Positions 20,643 to 29,873 of a stretch of DNA of 64,000 bases are shown one piece after another. The DNA comes from Streptobacillus moniliformis DSM 12112 (GTDB lineage Bacteria > Fusobacteriota > Fusobacteriia > Fusobacteriales > Leptotrichiaceae). A program made the translations under genes and the position numbers. The stretch lies in NCBI RefSeq assembly GCF_000024565.1, contig NC_013515.1:722497-786496 (forward strand), given 5' to 3'. Positions within the stretch are counted from its first letter, which is position 1, and each line of letters opens with the position of its first letter. The notes under the pieces were generated by a model, which saw nothing but the letters and a program-made list of their open reading frames with translations, made no database searches and was not told the origin of the DNA.

Positions 20643-23541
20643 AGATACAAAGATGGAAGCAGAACTTGAAAATAATATCATTGAGTATCTTGTTTCGAAT
20701 CAGGGTTATGTATATATAAAATCAGACGAGATGAAGATTTCTTTTGATAGGAAATATGCTTTTGATGAAAAGAGGCTTTTGGAATTTATTAAGACATCTC
20801 AGCCTGATGAATTTGATATCTTAAGGCTTGATACAGACAGTGGAAAAGAAAAGTTCTATAAGCAGCTGGATACTTCAATTAGGCAAAATGGGATTGTTGC
20901 TGTTTTAAAGAATGGTATTAAGTGCTATCCATCCTCAGGGACTATCATTTTTTATCATGCCTTAGATCCTAAAAGACCAAGTTCTTATGATGAATTTAAA
21001 ATGAATATTTTTTCAGTTACTAATCAGTTGACATATTCTGATAAAAATAAAGGCTTAGAACTTGATTTGGCTATTTTTGTAAATGGGCTTCCAATTATAA
21101 CAATGGAACTTAAGAGCAGAGCCTCTAGCACAGGCTGGACATATAAAGATGCCGAAGAGCAATATAAAAATGACAGAGATCCAAAAGAAACCTTATTTAG
21201 TTTTAAAAGGTGCATTGCACATTTTGCAGTTGATGAAAACTTTATTACTTTTGCAACAAAATTAGATGGGAAAAACACAAGATTTATGCCATTTAATAAA
21301 GGTACTACCGTTGGCGGATCGGGAAATCCTATAAATGATAGTGGCACAATGACAGATTATTTATGGAAAGTTTTTTTGAAAAAGGAAACATTGACAAACC
21401 TAATAAGAGACTTTGCATATATTTCTGTAGATAAAGTCAAAAAAACAGAAACGTTGATTTTCCCTAGATATCATCAATATAGAGTGGTTACAAGACTTGT
21501 AGAAGATGTTCAGAAAAATGGTGTCGGAAGCAGATATTTAATCCAACACAGTGCAGGTAGTGGTAAGAGTAATTCTATAACGTGGCTCGCTTATCGTTTG
21601 GTTGAAGTTGATTATAAAGACCAAAAAGCTTTCGATTCGGTAATAGTTGTTACCGATAGATTGAACTTGGATAAGCAAATTAACGATAATATTAGGAAAT
21701 TTATAGATGAAAAGAGTGTTGTTGGACATGCTGGTTCTTCAACAGATTTAAAGAATATGTTGATTGATGGTAAAAAGATTATCATTACAACCGTTCAGAA
21801 ATTCCCATATTTATTTGAGAAAATTGGAACTGATTTAAAGGGTAAGAATTTTGCAATTATAATTGATGAAGCTCATTCATCACAAAGCGGTAGGGCAGCA
21901 GCTTCATTAAATATGGCTGTATCAGGTAGCTTAGGTAATGAGGATGAATTTGAAATAGAAGATAAACTAAATGAGCTGATTGAGGCAAGAAAGATGCCTG
22001 AAAATGCAAGTTTCTTTGCTTTCACTGCTACTCCTAAAGCAAAAACTATCCAAATGTTTGGAAGTGTATTTGATCTATACTCCATGAAACAAGCTATTGA
22101 AGAAGGATTTATTCTTGATGTTTTAAAAAATTATACACATTATGAAAACTATTATAAGATTTACAAAACAATAGAAGACAACCCTGATTTCGATAAAAAG
22201 AAAGCTCAAAAGAAAATTAGAAATTATGTGGAAGGTCAAGAATTTCCAATAAGAGAAAAAGGCGAAGTTATGGTGAATCATTTCCTTGCAAATACAGTGA
22301 ATAAGATTAATGGAAAAGCAAAGGCAATGATTATAACACAAAGTATTTTAAGAGCGATTGAGTACTATCACATAGTTAGTGAGCTACTAAAAAATTCTAA
22401 CACTGGTTATGAAGCTTTGGTTGCATTTTCTGGCGAAAAAGAATACAAAGGCAAGATTGTAACAGAAACAAGTTTGAATGGTTTTTCTGATAAAGAGACA
22501 CCAGAAAAATTTAAGCAAGATAAATATAAGTTTTTGATTGTTGCTGATAAATATCAGACCGGATATGATGAGCCTCTTTTACATACAATGTATATGGATA
22601 AGGTTTTGAATGATGTTAAGGCAGTACAAACTCTATCAAGACTTAATAGGAGTGCTAAATATAAGATAGATACTTGCGTGATTGATTTTGCAAATGAACC
22701 GGAACATATATTAGAAGCTTTTCAACCATACTATAAGGAAACAAAGTTAGAAGGAGAAACAGACCCTAACAAACTTCATAATTTATTATCTATGCTTGAT
22801 GCAAAGTATGTTTATGAAGAAGATGAAGTTGATAGATTAGTTGATCTATTTCTAAAAAACAGCCCAAGAAGTTTTATTGATAGCATTTTAGATAAGTCTG
22901 TGGAAAGATATACAGCTCTAAGCGAAGAAGATCAGGTTGAATTTAAGAGTGGTGTAAAATCTTTTATAAGAACCTATAATTTCTTGGCATCTATTCTGCC
23001 GATTGGTCAAGTAGATTGGGAAAAGAAAGTGATTTTCTTTGAACAATTGATTCATAGATTGCCGACACCAGAAGGAGATGATTTGTCTGCAGGAATTTTG
23101 GAGTCAGTTGATTTAGAAAGTTATAGGCTAGAAAAGAAAAATACAATTGATATTATTTTGGAAGATGAGGATGGTAAGGTTGAAGGCTTGGGTATAGGAG
23201 CTGGAAAAAAGAATGAAGTTGAGCTGGATACATTAGAAAATATTGTATCTACATTTAATGACATTTTTGGGAATATAGACTGGCAAGACAAAGATAATGT
23301 TGCAAGGCAAATAAAAGAATTACCTGAGATGGTAATGAAAAATGAGAAATTCAAAAATGCTCTAAAAAACTCAGATATTGAAAATATCAAAAGAGAGTAT
23401 CATTCAGCGTTAAAAGAAGTTTTCAGAATTATAATGGTAGATAACATGGAACTATTTGGACAATGGACAAATAATTCTAACTTTAGTAAATGGTTAAACG
23501 ATACAATTTTTGATGAGATTATGAAGAAAAATAAACGGTAA
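20632..23541 (+). CDS. hsdR: Type I restriction endonuclease subunit
   Basis: This 969-residue motor-nuclease starts at ATG 20632 inside the end of hsdS. The N-terminal nuclease domain has the PD-ExK-like pattern LDLAIFVNGLPIITMELKSR (about 143-162). The helicase part has Walker A SAGSGKSNS (about 306-314), DEAH box IIIDEAHSS (about 409-417), the FTATPK motif and the late motif VQTLSRLNRSAK. The C-terminal helical region binds the methylase complex. Length and order are normal for HsdR. With HsdM and HsdS it translocates and cuts unmethylated foreign DNA. The abortive-infection gene begins within a few bases of its stop. Confidence 0.9.
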   Translation: MGIRDTKMEAELENNIIEYLVSNQGYVYIKSDEMKISFDRKYAFDEKRLLEFIKTSQPDEFDILRLDTDSGKEKFYKQLDTSIRQNGIVAVLKNGIKCYPSSGTIIFYHALDPKRPSSYDEFKMNIFSVTNQLTYSDKNKGLELDLAIFVNGLPIITMELKSRASSTGWTYKDAEEQYKNDRDPKETLFSFKRCIAHFAVDENFITFATKLDGKNTRFMPFNKGTTVGGSGNPINDSGTMTDYLWKVFLKKETLTNLIRDFAYISVDKVKKTETLIFPRYHQYRVVTRLVEDVQKNGVGSRYLIQHSAGSGKSNSITWLAYRLVEVDYKDQKAFDSVIVVTDRLNLDKQINDNIRKFIDEKSVVGHAGSSTDLKNMLIDGKKIIITTVQKFPYLFEKIGTDLKGKNFAIIIDEAHSSQSGRAAASLNMAVSGSLGNEDEFEIEDKLNELIEARKMPENASFFAFTATPKAKTIQMFGSVFDLYSMKQAIEEGFILDVLKNYTHYENYYKIYKTIEDNPDFDKKKAQKKIRNYVEGQEFPIREKGEVMVNHFLANTVNKINGKAKAMIITQSILRAIEYYHIVSELLKNSNTGYEALVAFSGEKEYKGKIVTETSLNGFSDKETPEKFKQDKYKFLIVADKYQTGYDEPLLHTMYMDKVLNDVKAVQTLSRLNRSAKYKIDTCVIDFANEPEHILEAFQPYYKETKLEGETDPNKLHNLLSMLDAKYVYEEDEVDRLVDLFLKNSPRSFIDSILDKSVERYTALSEEDQVEFKSGVKSFIRTYNFLASILPIGQVDWEKKVIFFEQLIHRLPTPEGDDLSAGILESVDLESYRLEKKNTIDIILEDEDGKVEGLGIGAGKKNEVELDTLENIVSTFNDIFGNIDWQDKDNVARQIKELPEMVMKNEKFKNALKNSDIENIKREYHSALKEVFRIIMVDNMELFGQWTNNSNFSKWLNDTIFDEIMKKNKR

Positions 23542-23555
23542 AGGTGGCGATTAAT

Positions 23556-24830
23556 TTGGGTAATATATCAGGCATTACTAGAAGAGATATAATTGATTTG
23601 TTTAAAAATGGCATAACCGAAGATAATTGGCTAGTAGAAGAAACCATATATTACCCTTATTATGGTCGCTTTGATATCGTGGATTTTCTTAAAAGATTGT
23701 ATAAGCTAGACACTTGGGAAAGTGGAGATTCTAGGCTGAAAAATGCAGAGCAAGAAATTATGATGCATACACGTAACGGAGATTATTCAGATAATTGGAT
23801 TTTTGATGATGAAAGATTTCACTTGATAGATGGAACGGATAATGTTTTTTTAGATTTTTTATGTGAAGTTTTTCATCCGGAAGTAAGAGATGAGAATAAA
23901 GAATGGAAAAAGTACTTTGAAAAAATAAATAGCCTATTGCGAGAAGATGGATATGAGCTTGTTGCGTCAAGTAAGATATCAGGAAGGGATGTGTTTAGCT
24001 GGAGAACATATATTAAGAAACCAGATATGTATATCCCTTTTTCAGAAAGAAACAAGTTCTTAATAACTGGCAAAAAAATCAGTATTAAACTTCCTAATGC
24101 AGTGAGACATCAACTTTTTAAAGTGATGGATGTGTATGATGAAGAATTTTACCTAATTGATGAAACCAATTGGAATTATAGGAAATATAGTAAAGAATAT
24201 GTTCTAGAAGATATTAATAAATTTTATGTAGCAAAGCATTATGTTGGCAGTAATCTTACCGAAATAAAAAAGTTTAGTGATTTTCAGGAAGGTACTTCTC
24301 CATTTGTAATTTTTGATGTTATTGAAAGTTTCTGTAGGCATATTACAAATTACGAAGGATTTGAAAATGAAATTAATGCTATTTTAAAATTAAAAAAAAT
24401 CAATGTAGTGCTTAGAGGTGGAGAGATACACTCTTCTGTTAATAATTCGTTTTTATTGGATTCTACTTTGAAAATTAATGAAGTAGGACTAGAAGAGTTA
24501 ATTAGAGTTGCAGAAGATTTATATGGAAAAGGTAAATATTCGTATGCTGTTGAAAAAATCTGGGATGCGTTTGAAAGAATTAAGACTTATTATCCTACTT
24601 TGGATAAGAAAAACTCAGCAGAAAAAATCATTAATGATATAAGTTATGGGAATGAGCATATCAAAAAAATGTTTGATAATGAATTTAAAGCATTGACGGA
24701 TATAGGGAATTCATATCGAATAAGACATCATGAAATTTATAAAATAGATATTAGCAAGGAATTGCATTATAAGTATTTCTATAAAAGATGTTTAGCATTA
24801 ATTTCTGTAATATTAGAAAATTTACAGTAA
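23556..24830 (+). CDS. AbiJ-like abortive infection protein (AbiJ_NTD3 type)
   Basis: The best start is TTG 23556, eight bases after aaggtgg; a GTG at 23544 overlaps that site. The N-terminal 130 residues (YYGRFDIVDFLKRLYKLDTW, then SRLKNAEQEI, then DNWIFDDERF) match the AbiJ_NTD3 domain as I remember it. The C-terminal 110 residues are helical (SYAVEKIWDAFERIKTYY) and end near SYRIRHHEIYK. That is reminiscent of a HEPN nuclease site but does not exactly fit R-x4-6-H. Such proteins stop growth or kill the infected cell. It sits tightly between hsdR and hamA, so it is probably translated from the same transcript. Confidence is moderate and rests on recognition. Confidence 0.6.
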   Translation: MGNISGITRRDIIDLFKNGITEDNWLVEETIYYPYYGRFDIVDFLKRLYKLDTWESGDSRLKNAEQEIMMHTRNGDYSDNWIFDDERFHLIDGTDNVFLDFLCEVFHPEVRDENKEWKKYFEKINSLLREDGYELVASSKISGRDVFSWRTYIKKPDMYIPFSERNKFLITGKKISIKLPNAVRHQLFKVMDVYDEEFYLIDETNWNYRKYSKEYVLEDINKFYVAKHYVGSNLTEIKKFSDFQEGTSPFVIFDVIESFCRHITNYEGFENEINAILKLKKINVVLRGGEIHSSVNNSFLLDSTLKINEVGLEELIRVAEDLYGKGKYSYAVEKIWDAFERIKTYYPTLDKKNSAEKIINDISYGNEHIKKMFDNEFKALTDIGNSYRIRHHEIYKIDISKELHYKYFYKRCLALISVILENLQ

Positions 24831-24836
24831 GGGGGG

Positions 24837-25667
24837 ATGAATTTGTTTTTTGATAATAGCAAATATTTTATATTTGATAAATCAATACCTACCTCAAGTG
24901 GAGAAAAAATTCAGGTATATAAACTTAATAATGAATTGTTAGATGATAATAGTTTGAATAATTGGGCTTTGGGATTGAGAAATAATTATATTGAAGAACA
25001 TCTGTTGGAACAAGCAATTTCAGGAACTGGATTAGCGAAAAAAGAATATTTAGAAAAAATGATTTTTCCAAATCCAAGAGTTCCTCAAGGTGCAGCAACT
25101 ATGTCAGGGGAATTTGGTGAACTGTTAGTGTATGACTATATAAATTATGTTTTAGAATACTATGTTCCGAGAATCAGATATTTTAATAAAGTTAATCCTA
25201 ATACACCTATCCATGGTAGTGATGTTATTGGATATAAAATGGAAAGTTATAATAAAAGAAGTAAAAATGATAAATTATTAGTTGCAGAGGTTAAAACTCG
25301 CTCATCTATATCTGGAAATAAAACCAAGATTTGCACAAACATTGTTACTGATGCAATTACGGATTCTAATAAAGATAGAGTTAGAGTCGGAGAATCTTTA
25401 AATGCTGAAAAATTAAAATTGTTAAATAGAGGTAGGATTAAAGAAGCCAATATTGTGGAGCGATTTCAAAACAAAACAGATAATCCATATACCTTAGATT
25501 TTTTTGCAGTTGCTGTGATGGATAGTGATTTGTATTCAGACCAGGTGGTTTTGGATGTGGTTAATAGTCAGCATGAAAATGTAAAATGCACGAGTATATT
25601 GATAATTCATTCCAAAGAATTGCTGCTCTTATTAAGAGATTTATATAGGAGGGCTTGCTCATGTTGA
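24837..25667 (+). CDS. hamA: Hachiman defence nuclease HamA (DUF1837)
   Basis: This 276-residue protein has the DUF1837 pattern: GEFGELLVYDYI (91-102), then GSDVIGY with Asp129, then VAEVKTRSS with Glu151 and Lys153. Together these form a PD-(D/E)xK-like nuclease site. The ATG at 24837 abuts the G-run at 24831-24836; a TTG at 24843 has better spacing and may be the true start. The helicase gene follows with a 7-base overlap, the standard HamA-HamB arrangement of the Hachiman system. In published systems HamB holds HamA until DNA damage or phage DNA triggers broad DNA degradation. Confidence 0.78.
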   Translation: MNLFFDNSKYFIFDKSIPTSSGEKIQVYKLNNELLDDNSLNNWALGLRNNYIEEHLLEQAISGTGLAKKEYLEKMIFPNPRVPQGAATMSGEFGELLVYDYINYVLEYYVPRIRYFNKVNPNTPIHGSDVIGYKMESYNKRSKNDKLLVAEVKTRSSISGNKTKICTNIVTDAITDSNKDRVRVGESLNAEKLKLLNRGRIKEANIVERFQNKTDNPYTLDFFAVAVMDSDLYSDQVVLDVVNSQHENVKCTSILIIHSKELLLLLRDLYRRACSC

Positions 25668-28600
25668 TAGAAAGTACTTCAAAATATTATTTGAAAAAAG
25701 TTCGAGCAAAAGCAAAAATGTATGAGTATGGCGTGCCAGAAAATCTTCATATAGAAGTTGAAGAACAAGCAAATGATCTTATATTACTTAGCATTGGGAT
25801 AGTTGGAGACATCGCTAATGAAATATGGAACATGAAACAAGCTCCTATAATTCTTTCGAAAGAAAAGGAAGAAGAATTGTATTTTGTATCAAGGTTTTTT
25901 GATGCTTATTTTCAGTCTGAAATGAGTATTGACTTGAATTCATATTATATATTGATGGGAGCGGTTACTTATTATTTTTGCAATATGAATGGCAGCTCAA
26001 AAGTAATGATGAGTATTATGCATAATTGGAATAATTTTGAATTTTCTGCTTCTGGATTAGAAAATGTAATAATATGGCTGTTAGATGGCAACTATAAATT
26101 TGATGTTTCCGATATAGATGAAAAATACAAAAGCTATATTATCCAACTAATTAATTATCACAATAGGTTTTTTGATGGTGAGAATCTAGAGAAAGCTCAA
26201 TTTGAAGAATTTAGAAACTATGTTTATCACTTTGGGAATGATAGAGAAATATTATTTACAGATATTATTTTGGCAATTTTGAAGAAAAAAATTTACAATT
26301 CATGTATTAATCTAATGCCACTGTATTCAGGACTTGATAAGGACAATTGGATTTCAACATTTAAGAATAATGCGATGATGAAAGAAATGTGGTCATCTCA
26401 GATTTTGTTGGGAGAAAAAGGAATTTTCAAAGGGAAATCGGGTGTTATTCAAATGCCGACAAGTTCAGGAAAAACTACATCAGTCTCTCTTGCCGTACAA
26501 TCTGCATTTTTATCTAAAAGAACATCTATTGTAATTGTTGTAGCTCCATTTAGGGCATTATGTAAAGAAATAATGTTTGATATGGAGAAATTTTTTTCGT
26601 TTGATAAAAATATAACCGTAACTGAGTTTTCTGATGTTCCCGAGCCCAGTGAAATAGAATTAGTCACATCTGAGTCGATTGTCAAAAAAATAATTGTTAT
26701 GACTCCAGAAAAGTTGGCTTATATTTTAAAACACAATACGGAAATAATTGAAAGTATTAACATGATTGTTTTTGATGAGGCTCATTTGTTTGATGATGAA
26801 ACAAGAGGGACGGATTATGAACTTTTATTAACAACTATTAATAGTTATCTTAAACCAGATGCACAGAAAATATTAGTTTCAGCAGTAATTTCGAATGCTG
26901 AACAGCTAAACACATGGATTAACAAAGATGGTATTGTAATAAGGAATAATACTATTAAGACATCAGAAAAAACGGTAGCATTTAATACATTTACTTCCAC
27001 TAATATCAATAATGCTTATAGTAATCTTTATTTTGTGGAACCTAATAAAAATTTAGAGGAAGAATTTTATGTACCTAGAGTAGTTCAAACAAAAAAACTA
27101 AAGAAGATAGATGGAGAGAGAAAGTTCAGATATTTTCCCGATTTTAAGAATAATAAGCAAGATGTAGGTATTTACTATGCAATTAAATTGATTGCAAATG
27201 GGAGTATAGCTATTTTTTGTTCAAAAAAAGATACTGTAAATAATATTCTAAAGAGATTTATTGATTTGAAAGAAAGAGGCATCTCGTTAGAGGATTTTTC
27301 CACCTTATCAGATGAAACTGAATGTTCAAAAATTGCATATCTAATAAAAGAACATCTTGGTGAAAACAATTTATATATATCAGCATTAAATGGTATTGTA
27401 GGGCATCATTCGGGTGTGCCTAACGGGGTAAGAATTGCTGAAGAATATGCATTGAAAAAATCCTTAATTCGTTGTGTGGTATGCACTTCTACGCTGGCAC
27501 AGGGTGTAAATTTACCTATTAAATATTTAATTGTATCTAGTATTTATCAATCAAAGCAGGTAATTAAGGTTAGGGATTTTCATAATTTGATTGGAAGAAC
27601 TGCAAGAGCAGGAAAAGAAACAGAAGGGACAATCATTTTAACAGAAGATATTTATAAAAATAGTAAAGAGGCTTATAAATTAAATAATTATAAACGATTA
27701 CTTAATGCTGATAATTCTGAGGAGTGTTATAGTAATCTTTTGAAATTGGTCAGAGAAGTTGATTTGGGAAATAATAGAGTAATTTCTTTTGACTTTTTGA
27801 AAAAATATATCGAGTCCAGATATTCTAATAAGGCAGAATATACAGAAACAAAAAAAGGAATTCTTGAATATAAAGAGCAAGGAAGAGAATATGGTGAAGA
27901 AATTTTCTATAAAATGAATGAAATAGAACATATTTTAGTGTCATTGGAAAATTTTATACTCGGATTTGCAGATATAGAAGATGAGAGTTTTGAAATTATA
28001 AAATCCACATACGGTTATCACTTGGCAAATGAAGATGAAAGGGAAGAACTGAAAAATATTTATAATCTCATTAGAAGTAATATTGAAAGTATTGAAGTTG
28101 GTGACAGGTTGCTTTATAGAAAAAGTATGTTAGGTATACTGACAATGAAAACATTATCTAGATTTATAGATGAGAATTTATATGAAATAGCAAATGCAGA
28201 TTTTGATACATTAATTAACCTGGTTGCTAATAAATTGAAAGAATCGGGAAATTGTAAGCTTATACCTAAGTTGATTGATGATAGCCATGTTTATGAGCTA
28301 TTAAAAATGTGGATTAATGGTAAAAGCTATATTCAAATTTGGGACTACTCAAAGTCAGTGAATTTGCTAATTAAATGGGGGAAAAGGAGCAGGAATATCT
28401 CTTTGGAAGATATAATAACATTATGCGATTCAGACTTTGGATTTGCCTCATTAACGATAATACAGGCTATTGTAGAGATATTAAATACTAAAGACTGCGG
28501 TGAAAACATACAGGAAGCTTTAAATGATATAATTTATAGAATAAGATATGGATTACCTAATAAAGAGTCGGTATGTATATATGAACTTGGGTTTGCGGAT

Positions 28601-28759
28601 AGAATTATTTCACAAAAAATTGCTGATGAAATAATTGAATTTGATTGTAGTACAAAAAAGAAAACAAAATCTGCAATAAAGAGTAATAGAGAAAAATTAA
28701 AGGAGTTATTGACAAATTATCCATTATATTTCATAGATAGGTTAGAAAAGATACGCTAA
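25661..28759 (+). CDS. hamB: Hachiman defence helicase HamB
   Basis: The start is ATG 25661 after taggaggg (25646-25653), giving 1,032 residues. A helical N-terminal domain of about 250 residues precedes an SF2 helicase core. Core motifs are Walker A MPTSSGKTTS (about 266-275), motif Ia VAPFRALCKE, DEAH box VFDEAHLFDDE (about 371), CTSTLAQGVNLP, and motif VI LIGRTARAG (about 645). The Ski2-like arrangement and the direct overlap with the DUF1837 gene identify HamB. A long helical C-terminus follows. It is the last gene of the operon and faces the relaxase gene across a hairpin. Confidence 0.78.
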   Translation: MLIESTSKYYLKKVRAKAKMYEYGVPENLHIEVEEQANDLILLSIGIVGDIANEIWNMKQAPIILSKEKEEELYFVSRFFDAYFQSEMSIDLNSYYILMGAVTYYFCNMNGSSKVMMSIMHNWNNFEFSASGLENVIIWLLDGNYKFDVSDIDEKYKSYIIQLINYHNRFFDGENLEKAQFEEFRNYVYHFGNDREILFTDIILAILKKKIYNSCINLMPLYSGLDKDNWISTFKNNAMMKEMWSSQILLGEKGIFKGKSGVIQMPTSSGKTTSVSLAVQSAFLSKRTSIVIVVAPFRALCKEIMFDMEKFFSFDKNITVTEFSDVPEPSEIELVTSESIVKKIIVMTPEKLAYILKHNTEIIESINMIVFDEAHLFDDETRGTDYELLLTTINSYLKPDAQKILVSAVISNAEQLNTWINKDGIVIRNNTIKTSEKTVAFNTFTSTNINNAYSNLYFVEPNKNLEEEFYVPRVVQTKKLKKIDGERKFRYFPDFKNNKQDVGIYYAIKLIANGSIAIFCSKKDTVNNILKRFIDLKERGISLEDFSTLSDETECSKIAYLIKEHLGENNLYISALNGIVGHHSGVPNGVRIAEEYALKKSLIRCVVCTSTLAQGVNLPIKYLIVSSIYQSKQVIKVRDFHNLIGRTARAGKETEGTIILTEDIYKNSKEAYKLNNYKRLLNADNSEECYSNLLKLVREVDLGNNRVISFDFLKKYIESRYSNKAEYTETKKGILEYKEQGREYGEEIFYKMNEIEHILVSLENFILGFADIEDESFEIIKSTYGYHLANEDEREELKNIYNLIRSNIESIEVGDRLLYRKSMLGILTMKTLSRFIDENLYEIANADFDTLINLVANKLKESGNCKLIPKLIDDSHVYELLKMWINGKSYIQIWDYSKSVNLLIKWGKRSRNISLEDIITLCDSDFGFASLTIIQAIVEILNTKDCGENIQEALNDIIYRIRYGLPNKESVCIYELGFADRIISQKIADEIIEFDCSTKKKTKSAIKSNREKLKELLTNYPLYFIDRLEKIR

Positions 28760-28763
28760 CATT

Positions 28764-28798
28764 GGAAAGAGATAAAGATTACCTCTCCATCTCTTTCC
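28764..28798. terminator. Hairpin between hamB and the converging relaxase gene
   Basis: A perfect 10-bp stem (ggaaagagat / atctctttcc) has the relaxase stop codon in its 15-base loop. The T-tail is poor on both sides, so it may be a bidirectional attenuator. Confidence 0.45.
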
Positions 28799-29773
28799 CC
28801 ATATATTTCTCGTAGTTTTTCCTGATTTGATACAATTCGGTCATCTCAGATTTTGATGAAGAATACTCTTGCATAAGGGTATTCTTTTTTTCGTTCAGTT
28901 TTTCAAGCTCTTCAAAAATCTGTTTGGAATTTGGCATTTTAGAGTACGATTTTTTAAGGTTGGCAAGGGATTTTTCGTAGAAGAGAATTTCCGCTTTATG
29001 CTCACCGGCAAAGGCTTTATCAGTAGGGTCTTTCCTATATGCCTGATAAATTTGGCGGTATTTCGTAACAGTATGGAATTGCTCCATAGTAGCGGAAAGG
29101 GTAGCTATTTTCTCGTCAAGCACCTTAATTTCATCCTGTAAGCTTTGCCTTTTATCTGCACTTTTTTTGATAAAATCATCAAGTTGAGAAAGAGACTTAA
29201 AGCCTTTTTCACGCATTAAAATAACAGTATCTGAAGCTACTTGCAGGTTGTGTTTGGTAGCCCAGAATTCATATCCCTTGCTTGATTGTGCCTTCTCATT
29301 GTTAGCAATGCCGATAATATTTCCGACACGCTTTTTAACGGTGAATGTCTTTTGATTGGCATTTTCTGAAATTCTTTCTTTGAGCCTTTCTTCCGTATAA
29401 TCTTGTCCAATAGTCTTTGCTCTTGTAAATCTTTCCTTGTCTTTATGCTTAAAAGCGATGTGCTTACCGTGCTTGATTTCATAGCCGAGATCCGCCATCT
29501 TTTTTAAGAATTCGTCCCAGTCCTTTGACTGTTTTATCATTCTGTCAATGTCAAACTGAAGCTTGCTTTTCCAAGAAGTGCCATTCTTAGCGTGTTCATT
29601 TTCATACCAGGATTTGCCGTTAGTCTTATACTTTTTCCTAAATCTTTCGTAATATTCGTCTATGACTGACAGGCTATTTTCTTTGCAGAGCTTATCGCTT
29701 TGATAACGGATTTGATGATAGCTTCTTTTGTTGGACTGGTAGCATTTCCCCGTTACCATATTTACATTATTAA
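28779..29773 (-). CDS. mobA: Relaxase (MOB-P type), 3' exon after group II intron 2
   Basis: Reading on the minus strand, the exon begins TTAATAATG at 29773 and continues NNVNMVTGKCYQSNKRS and on to the stop at 28779. With the 5' exon it makes an intact 443-residue relaxase (1,332 bases, in frame). This part carries the end of the catalytic fold and a long coiled-coil C-terminal domain. Translation from an apparent ATG at 29873 would start inside intron sequence and is an artefact. If the intron splices, the relaxase can nick oriT and pilot the element during conjugation. Confidence 0.8.
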
Positions 29774-29834
29774 GTAGGCTAAGTATCCAACGCCTTGCAT
29801 TATTTCTAATGTAGGTTTTTAGATACTCGCCCCC

Positions 29835-29868
29835 AAACCGTACGTACAACTCTCGATGTATACGGCTT
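29835..29868 (-). other. Domain V hairpin of group II intron 2
   Basis: The minus strand begins aagccgtatac and ends gtacggttt around a short GAGA-containing loop, the conserved catalytic domain. Domain VI follows to the splice site at 29774. Confidence 0.8.
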
Positions 29869-29873
29869 TCCAT

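Noticed and set aside
28869..29141. Plus-strand ORF over the relaxase 3' exon
   Set aside because: It is a shadow of the coiled-coil part of the relaxase, with no independent signals.
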